Part shown: one piece after another, positions 58,954 through 64,000 of the stretch | How the letters are laid out: each line of letters starts with the position of its first letter | How positions within the stretch are numbered: the first letter of the stretch is position 1 | Assembly: GCA_902489275.1 (NCBI GenBank) | Contig: CABTZK010000009.1 | Span: 1-64,000 of the forward strand | Direction: 5' to 3' | Source: an uncultured Porphyromonadaceae bacterium | Lineage (GTDB): Bacteria; Bacteroidota; Bacteroidia; Bacteroidales; Muribaculaceae | DNA: 64,000 nucleotides | Program-made: the position numbers and the translations under genes | Notes under the pieces: model-generated | Database searches by the model: none | Seen by the model: the letters and a program-made list of their open reading frames with translations, nothing else | Told to the model about the DNA's origin: nothing

Positions 58954-60703
58954 GGGGTGGGGTGGCTTGGGAGTCAACGTGGATGCGGATGCCTTTCACT
59001 TGCAGCTGCACGGTGGTGTTGTTGCGGTGCTTGCTCTCCTCAATCGTGTAGCAAATGTCGAATGGGCGGTGCGACTTAATGTAATCAAAGTACTTAGCCA
59101 TGTTGAAAGCAATGCCATTCATGACTTTCTTCGATTTGCCGTCCACGAGGTCGAGCTTGATGTGCTCCATTTTCTTGCCCACGATTTTACTGGTGCCGCT
59201 GTCGTAGACGTTGCGGGTGAAAAACAGGGGCTTGGGGTTTTCAGGGCCAAACGGGTTAAAGAGCCGCATCGTCTTGAGCAAGGCGCTATTGATCGCCTCA
59301 AAGTCAATTTCGCAATCGAGATTGAGCTGAGGGGTGATTTGGTCATCCTGGATGTGCTGCTCGACATAATCTGACAGCCGATGGCGGAACTCCTTGATGT
59401 TCTCTTCCTTGATCGAGAGGCCTACGGCGTTGGTGTGCCCGCCGAAATTCTCAAGCAAATCCCGGCAACTTCTGATGGCTGAATAGACATCAAAGCCCCG
59501 CACCGACCGTGACGACCCCGTTGCTATGCCATTGTCAGCGTAGGTGAGCACCACCGATGGACGGAAGTAAAACTCGGCAAGCCGTGAGGCCACAATGCCA
59601 ATGATGCCCTTGTGCCAATTGCGGTCGTAGATGACAATGGGCTTCCGGCCCTGAATTTGTGCTTTATGTTCCTTGATGATTTTGTTCGCCTCCTCGGTAA
59701 TTTGGCGGTCAAGGCTCTTGCGGTTTTTGTTATATTGGTCAATGCGCTTGCTGATTTCGTTGGCCTGCGAAAGGTTTTTGGTCACCAGCAACTCCACCGA
59801 TTCTGCCCCCGACTCCATGCGCCCCGACGCGTTGATGCGAGGCCCAATCTTGAAGATGATGTCGCTGATCGTGAGCTCCTTGTTGCCAAGGCCGCACAGG
59901 CGGATGATGCTGCGCAAACCCACGTTGGGGTTGGAGTTGAGCCGTTTCAGGCCATAGTAGGCCATGATGCGGTTCTCGCCCACGATGGGCACAATATCGG
60001 CCGCAATGCTCACTGCCAGCAGGTCGAGCAAGCTTTCCAGGTCGTAGATGTTGTTGATGCCATTGCTTTTGGCAAAGGCTTGCATGAACTTGAAGCCCAC
60101 TCCGCAACCCGACAGCTCCTTGAACGGGTACTTGTCGTCTTTGAGTTTGGGGTTCAGGATGGCTACTGCGTCAGGCAGCACATCATCGGGCACGTGATGG
60201 TCGCACACAATGAAGTCGATGCCTTTTGATTTGGCGTATGCAATCTCTTCGATGGCCTTGATGCCACAGTCAAGCACAATGATGAGCTTCACGCCGATGC
60301 TTGCTGCGTAATCAACACTTTGCAGCGAGATTCCATAGCCTTCATCATCCCGGGTAGGGACATAATACACAATGTTAGAATAAAAATTTTGAAGATACCG
60401 GTACACTAAGGCGACTGCGGTGGTGCCGTCAACGTCATAGTCGCCGTAGACCATAATCTTCTCTTTCGACCCCAAGGCCTCGTTGAGCCTTTCGACAGCC
60501 TTCTCCATGTCTCGCATCAGGAATGGATCGGGCATTTGGTTGAGCGACGGATAGAAGAATTGCTGGGCTTCGTCCCATGTTTTCACTCCTCGCTGCACCA
60601 AAAGCCTGGCAATCGAGGGGCAGTTGGGGAACTTTACAGCCAGCTGCTCCTCGATTTCGCGTTCTTCGGATGTCAAGGGTAAGTAATTCCATTTACTTAT
60701 CAT
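58937..60703 (-). CDS. recJ: Single-stranded-DNA-specific exonuclease RecJ
   Basis: RecJ degrades single-stranded DNA 5' to 3'. The 588-aa DHH/DHHA1 protein has motif I YGDYDVDGTT (near 103), the CDHH motif VCDHHVPDDV (near 188) and the DHHA1-type GGHTNAVGLSI (near 420). The length fits the family. Family knowledge: it cooperates with RecQ at gaps and forks. It precedes recQ with a 17-nt overlap and is read from a promoter about 280 nt upstream. Confidence 0.96.
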   Translation of the reverse strand: MISKWNYLPLTSEEREIEEQLAVKFPNCPSIARLLVQRGVKTWDEAQQFFYPSLNQMPDPFLMRDMEKAVERLNEALGSKEKIMVYGDYDVDGTTAVALVYRYLQNFYSNIVYYVPTRDDEGYGISLQSVDYAASIGVKLIIVLDCGIKAIEEIAYAKSKGIDFIVCDHHVPDDVLPDAVAILNPKLKDDKYPFKELSGCGVGFKFMQAFAKSNGINNIYDLESLLDLLAVSIAADIVPIVGENRIMAYYGLKRLNSNPNVGLRSIIRLCGLGNKELTISDIIFKIGPRINASGRMESGAESVELLVTKNLSQANEISKRIDQYNKNRKSLDRQITEEANKIIKEHKAQIQGRKPIVIYDRNWHKGIIGIVASRLAEFYFRPSVVLTYADNGIATGSSRSVRGFDVYSAIRSCRDLLENFGGHTNAVGLSIKEENIKEFRHRLSDYVEQHIQDDQITPQLNLDCEIDFEAINSALLKTMRLFNPFGPENPKPLFFTRNVYDSGTSKIVGKKMEHIKLDLVDGKSKKVMNGIAFNMAKYFDYIKSHRPFDICYTIEESKHRNNTTVQLQVKGIRIHVDSQATPPHGQGA

Positions 60704-61023
60704 TTATTTTGTTTTTTTATGAGCATAGGGGGATGCCGACGCACGCTTGCATCGGCCAGTAGAGAGGGAGTAAGAAAAACAGACCGTCCCGGCGGTAAAA
60801 AGGGCACTGGCCTAAGCGATGCGCCTTGTCATGGGTCACCTGTTGCTAAAACTAAATGGCATCCAAACGGCGCAGGATTGCAAGTGTTAAAAATAATTAG
60901 AAGACAAGCATTTAGCGTCTGTTGTGCCCAAGGGGGTACCGTTGGTTCATCGAGGCAAATGGCACTACTTCACATATTTTACGCAAATATACGGCAAAAT
61001 CTCATCAAAAACAAGAAAAGCAA
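60704..61023 (-). other. Long leader of recJ with possible attenuator
   Basis: About 320 bp without a gene between mscS and recJ. A good minus-strand promoter (60984-61014) starts a leader of about 270 nt. Near 60797-60784 on the minus strand a short hairpin (ACCG-CCGGGA-CGGT) is followed by CTGTTTTTCTT, like an intrinsic terminator. Another hairpin (GCCGA...TCGGC, about 60757-60734) lies closer to the recJ start. GGGCAC (near 60930) and GTGCCC (near 60815) could pair across the leader. I know no riboswitch class that fits. Confidence 0.5.
60984..61014 (-). promoter_or_regulatory. Promoter of recJ-recQ
   Basis: On the minus strand -33 box TTG (61014-61012) and -7 box TATATTTG (60991-60984) are 20 nt apart. 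It lies immediately downstream of the mscS stop codon. Confidence 0.7.
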
Positions 61024-62001
61024 TTAATTCTTTTTTAAATGAACGTCAATTTGTGGAAAAGGAAAGTGAACACCTGCCTCTGGAAGTCTCTGATAGATGC
61101 TTTCGTTGATGTCGTAAAATGCTCCCCAGTAATCGGCTATTCTGGTCCAGGCGCGGACCTTGAGCGCCACGCTGCTATTGCCGAGCGCCTCGACGTTGAC
61201 AGTGGGTGCGGCGCATGCTTGGCCTGCCTCCTCGTTGGGTTTCTCTTGGATGATGCGGCTGTCGGCCTTCAGAATGTCGAGAATGGCCTTGCGTGTGGCA
61301 GGCACGTCGTCGCCGTAGGCAATGCTCACGTCCCACTCCACTCGGTGGTAGCCCTCGGCCGAGAAGTTGTTGACGGTGCCTGTTGAAAGTGGGCCATTGG
61401 GGATGATGATTTTCTCGTTGTTATAGGTTGTGATGATGGTGTGGAAAATTTGAATCTCCCTCACCGTGCCTTTGTACTTGTCAAATTCAATGTAGTCACC
61501 CACCTTGTAGGGCTTGATGAGCAGCAGCAGGACACCGCCGGCAAAATTCTGGAGGGTGCCGCTTAGCGCCATGCCGATGGCCACGCCTGCCGATGCAAAG
61601 ATGGCGATGAACGAGCTTGTCTCAATCCCCAATATCCCAATCACCGAGACGATGAGGACAAACATGAGGGTAATTTTCATGAGACTTAGCAGGAAGGTGC
61701 TGAGCGATGGGTCAACGCTGCGCTTGAGCATGATGCCGCGCACAATGCCATTGAGCTTGTTGATAATGAACTTGCCAAGGTAAAGCACGATGAGCGCGAC
61801 AATGAGCCGTAGCGCAAAGTTTATGAACTGGTTGGCGATGTTGTCGATGAGCACGCTCCAATTCACGTGCTTGAGGTCATTCAGTTTCTCGGGAGAGAGC
61901 GATTTGGCCGCCTCGACCGCTGCTTGTGTCTTGCCCGCAACGCTTGCAGTGCTGTCTTGCAACACTTGTGCAACCTGCAGGAGAATGATGTTTAGCGTCA
62001 T
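61024..62001 (-). CDS. mscS: Small-conductance mechanosensitive channel (MscS family)
   Basis: A 325-aa inner-membrane channel that relieves osmotic pressure. After an N-terminal polar segment (1-50) come three membrane helices (about 58-85, 107-127, 130-160); the pore helix is Gly/Ala-rich as expected (FASAGVAIGMALSGTLQNFAGGV), and the beta domain follows (IKPYKVGDYIEFDKYKGTVREIQIFHT). The N-terminal part is longer than in a minimal MscS but no extra domain is clear. Its own promoter lies just upstream. Confidence 0.94.
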   Translation of the reverse strand: MTLNIILLQVAQVLQDSTASVAGKTQAAVEAAKSLSPEKLNDLKHVNWSVLIDNIANQFINFALRLIVALIVLYLGKFIINKLNGIVRGIMLKRSVDPSLSTFLLSLMKITLMFVLIVSVIGILGIETSSFIAIFASAGVAIGMALSGTLQNFAGGVLLLLIKPYKVGDYIEFDKYKGTVREIQIFHTIITTYNNEKIIIPNGPLSTGTVNNFSAEGYHRVEWDVSIAYGDDVPATRKAILDILKADSRIIQEKPNEEAGQACAAPTVNVEALGNSSVALKVRAWTRIADYWGAFYDINESIYQRLPEAGVHFPFPQIDVHLKKN

Positions 62002-62023
62002 TTCTTGTTTTCTTATTAATACG

Positions 62024-62055
62024 CAAAATTAACTAAATTTCCTAAATGTGACAAA
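62024..62055 (-). promoter_or_regulatory. Promoter of mscS
   Basis: On the minus strand -33 box TTTG (62055-62052) and -7 box TAATTTTG (62031-62024) are 20 nt apart; the -7 box ends 22 nt before the mscS ATG. Confidence 0.75.
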
Positions 62056-62075
62056 TCAAAATCCATTTATCGTGC

Positions 62076-62083
62076 TACCTTTG
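62076..62083 (+). promoter_or_regulatory. -7 box of the TPR protein promoter
   Basis: TACCTTTG, 23 nt before the ATG at 62107. The -33 region is not canonical. It is divergent from the mscS promoter. Confidence 0.55.
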
Positions 62084-62106
62084 CCTTGTAATTAAGCATT
62101 TCGGCA

Positions 62107-63045
62107 ATGAGATTCTTTACTCGCATCCTGTTTGTTTCTTTTGTGCTGTGGGGGCTTGTGGGGCAAGCCCAGGTCGTCAAGTCAATCAATGACGAGAACC
62201 TCAAGATCCCGATGCCGGCCAAGCCGTCATCGGCCAGCAGCCAGGCGAGGCCAAGCGCCACAATCACCTCTTCGGTCACAATCGACACGGCCACCGTTTA
62301 CTTTCGGCTGATTGATTCCGCACAGACTCATATCCAAAAAAAAGATTGGAGTAATGCTACAATTTTTATTAGGAAAGCAATTGTAGCAGAGCCATCTAAC
62401 CCGAATAACTCACTTCTGCTATCCAATCTTGCGACGCTACAGCGGTATCAAGGAAAGCTAAGCGATGCCATCAAAAACTACACGTTGGCAATTGATATGA
62501 CTCCTAATGCGGTGGCACTGCTCAACAACCGCGCAGCCTTGTACTTGCAAGTTGATAGCCTAAGGCTGGCAATAGCCGACTACAAGCGTGTCGTCGCGCT
62601 TGACCCTGCCGACGAGGAGGCACGCTACAACTTGGGCATGATTGGTGTCGAGCAAAGGGATTTCAAGCTGGCCGAGCAATATTTTATCGACATAACCCGC
62701 TATCATCCAAACTCATCGCTCGCCATCAAGGGGCAGGCCTTTCTCAACAAGGAGCAAGGAAACTATGCTAAGGCAGCGCAATGCTTTAGCAAGGTCATTG
62801 AAGTGGAGCCAACGCCATCGCTGCTGGCTAACAGGGCCGACTGCTACCTGATGATGAAAAAACTTGCCGAAGCTGCCGATGACATCAACAACGCTATCGC
62901 CATCAACCCCGATGACGGCTATCTTTACTTGTTGCGCGCAAAGCTCAAGAAATTAAGATATGAGAACGAGGAAGTCAAGAAAGATGTGCAACTGGCTGTG
63001 AAACATGGCATTGATCCCGCTGTGGCTAAAGGGATGCTTGAATAA
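62107..63045 (+). CDS. Exported tetratricopeptide-repeat protein
   Basis: A 312-aa protein with a signal peptide (FFTRILFVSFVLWGLVGQAQ). From about residue 62 to the end it is made of TPR helices; clear repeats include DAIKNYTLAIDMTPNAVALLN, LAIADYKRVVALDPADEEARY, KAAQCFSKVIEVEPTPSLLAN and EAADDINNAIAINPDDGYLYL, about six in all. TPR domains mediate protein contacts, here in the periplasm. No catalytic part is present. It is 60 nt before the HU-CCDC81/SPOR gene and may act with the envelope machinery. Confidence 0.88.
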   Translation: MRFFTRILFVSFVLWGLVGQAQVVKSINDENLKIPMPAKPSSASSQARPSATITSSVTIDTATVYFRLIDSAQTHIQKKDWSNATIFIRKAIVAEPSNPNNSLLLSNLATLQRYQGKLSDAIKNYTLAIDMTPNAVALLNNRAALYLQVDSLRLAIADYKRVVALDPADEEARYNLGMIGVEQRDFKLAEQYFIDITRYHPNSSLAIKGQAFLNKEQGNYAKAAQCFSKVIEVEPTPSLLANRADCYLMMKKLAEAADDINNAIAINPDDGYLYLLRAKLKKLRYENEEVKKDVQLAVKHGIDPAVAKGMLE

Positions 63046-63068
63046 ATTTAAAAATGCTTGCCGAATGC

Positions 63069-63099
63069 TTTGCAGTTTTGGAGATAATGCTTAACTTTG
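63069..63099 (+). promoter_or_regulatory. Promoter of the HU-CCDC81/SPOR gene, ending 5 nt before its ATG
   Basis: -33 box TTTG (63069-63072) and -7 box TAACTTTG (63092-63099) are 19 nt apart. The ATG at 63105 is 5 nt beyond the -7 box, near the predicted transcription start. Confidence 0.72.
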
Positions 63100-63104
63100 C
63101 TCAG

Positions 63105-64000
63105 ATGATTTCAATAATCGAGCACATCGAGTATCTCATGACGAGAAATGATTGCGTGGTGGTTCCTGGATGGGGAGCATTCATTGCGCAGTATGTGCCA
63201 GCATGCTTTTCGGTCGAGACATCACAATTCCGCAAGCCCATGCGCAACGTGAGCTTCAATGCCTCTGTTATTCACAACGATGGCCTTTTGGTCAATTCCA
63301 TCACCCGCCGTCATGGCCTCACTTTTGCCGAGGCCACCAAGTTGATTGGCGCGCATGTGGCAGTTTGCAGGCAGCTCATCAACGAGGGATCTGAAGTGCC
63401 GTTTGGTCGACTGGGCTATTTCGTGCCAATCGGCAATGGAGGAGTCGAGTTCATCCCATTTGCTAAGGAACACTGTTGTGATGGTTATTTCGGATTGAAA
63501 TCCTACGAGTTTGTGCCGCTGACCGAGTGGGAAGAGGCTACACAGGAGCAACCGGCTGCCGTCACGGCTTCCCAACCGCCGCCACTGCAACGCGGCTGGT
63601 GGGGTAGGCGCGCCATTCAGCTTGCGGCCTCTATTGTTGTCTTGATAGGGTTGGGGCTTGTCCTGTCTACGCCTATTGCGATGAGCACTCGTGAGCATCA
63701 ACTGGCCACGCTCAATGTGCCCGATGTGAAAAAGCAAGCCGACACAGGGAGCGAGAATCAGTCACTTGAGCCTCATCGTGCCGATTTTGCGATAAAAAGA
63801 AAGGCCGATACCATGTCCCGCAGGATAAAACCTTCTCCCGTGGCGTCGCGTCAAGTAATCGATCCTGAGCAACGGGGCAAAGCCAAGGCTACGGCAACCC
63901 CCGGCAACAAGGGCAAGTATTACCTGGTGATTTGCACGCTCTCCAGCCAAAAGCAAGTGAACTCCTTTTTTGCCAGCGAGAAGAGATTCAAGAACGCCAA
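63105..64000 (+). CDS. HU-CCDC81 domain protein with SPOR domain (partial, runs off the window)
   Basis: The frame is open from the ATG at 63105 to the end of the window (298 codons seen). Residues about 1-125 are the CCDC81-type prokaryotic HU domains (EHIEYLMTRNDCVVVPGWGAFIAQY, then VSFNASVIHNDGLLVNSI and EVPFGRLGYFV). One membrane helix follows at about 169-192, then a charged linker, and near residue 275 a SPOR-like start (KYYLVICTLSSQKQVNSFFA). SPOR binds denuded glycan at division sites. The layout fits a Bacteroidales protein with DNA-binding-like domains in the cytosol and a wall-binding domain outside. The C-terminus is beyond the window. Confidence 0.85.
   Translation, partial: MISIIEHIEYLMTRNDCVVVPGWGAFIAQYVPACFSVETSQFRKPMRNVSFNASVIHNDGLLVNSITRRHGLTFAEATKLIGAHVAVCRQLINEGSEVPFGRLGYFVPIGNGGVEFIPFAKEHCCDGYFGLKSYEFVPLTEWEEATQEQPAAVTASQPPPLQRGWWGRRAIQLAASIVVLIGLGLVLSTPIAMSTREHQLATLNVPDVKKQADTGSENQSLEPHRADFAIKRKADTMSRRIKPSPVASRQVIDPEQRGKAKATATPGNKGKYYLVICTLSSQKQVNSFFASEKRFKNA

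Noticed and set aside
60704..60991. Known riboswitch, tmRNA, RNase P RNA or SRP RNA in the recJ leader
   Set aside because: I compared the visible cores of TPP, cobalamin, SAM and c-di-GMP riboswitches and of these stable RNAs from memory and found no match on either strand; a covariance search would be decisive.
60719..61027. 102-codon plus-strand frame between recJ and mscS
   Set aside because: It has no family resemblance, runs across the recJ promoter and leader, and overlaps the end of mscS; a leader RNA explains the region better.

Overview
The window is a chromosomal segment of a gut-type member of the Bacteroidota, order Bacteroidales. The family is probably Muribaculaceae or Prevotellaceae, but that is an inference and 16S is not in the window. 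The evidence for the order is: promoters of the Bacteroidetes type (TAnnTTTG -7 box, often with a TTG/TTTG -33 box 19-20 nt upstream) in front of many genes; almost no Shine-Dalgarno sequences; order-typical genes (DUF4290, DUF4421, DUF5063, a bacterial serine palmitoyltransferase, an archaeal-type ProRS, Rho with a huge disordered insertion, HU-CCDC81/SPOR protein); and a TatA/TatC system without TatB. I see no phage, transposase, integrase, plasmid or CRISPR signature.

Layout: 1-732 is the end of an rRNA operon (23S 3' end, very GC-rich spacer, 5S, strong terminator). 784-10929 runs rightward: nadE, tamB, a translationally coupled DUF4421 outer-membrane candidate, then a secreted S9 lipoprotein peptidase. 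11022-21782 is mostly leftward: a proline iminopeptidase, ygiQ-uvrB, then (after a tRNA-Ala on the plus strand) rho-ruvX-def, nth and pheS. 22187-27925 is rightward: serine palmitoyltransferase, viroplasmin-type RNase H, an orphan, a GT4 glycosyltransferase, a radical SAM protein and an LD-carboxypeptidase. 27905-29198 is the leftward rnpA-yidD-tatD operon. An orphan exported protein follows, then a leftward cluster tsaB/DUF4290-rimM-small protein-OmpA-like-proS.

35098-40818 is rightward: yicC-gmk-nadD-DUF5063, an M18 aminopeptidase and a phosphoglucomutase. A leftward SNF-family transporter is followed by rightward tatA-tatC, a LysM/periplasmic-binding-like protein coupled to an outer-membrane barrel, and a decayed SNF2 helicase end. 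47534-50492 holds an SPFH-repeat-SHOCT protein, a small four-helix membrane protein and a zinc-ribbon membrane protein, resembling the Bacillus YdjGHI membrane-stress module. manA (leftward) and carAB-trmN6 (rightward) diverge from a promoter region with a duplicated promoter element. recJ-recQ and mscS are leftward. The window ends in a TPR protein and an HU-CCDC81/SPOR protein that runs off the edge.

Most of the window is core housekeeping: NAD synthesis (nadD, nadE), translation and RNA processing (pheS, proS, rimM, tsaB, rnpA, def, tRNA-Ala), DNA repair (uvrB, nth, recJ, recQ, ruvX), pyrimidine/arginine precursor synthesis (carAB) and envelope biogenesis (tamB, yidD, tatAC, LD-carboxypeptidase, LysM and SPOR proteins). 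The most notable oddities are a NadE whose glutaminase nucleophile is Gly instead of Cys, the YdjGHI-like cassette with an eight-copy 24-bp minisatellite, a Rho with about 340 disordered residues and an AT-hook-like motif, and an unexplained structured leader before recJ.
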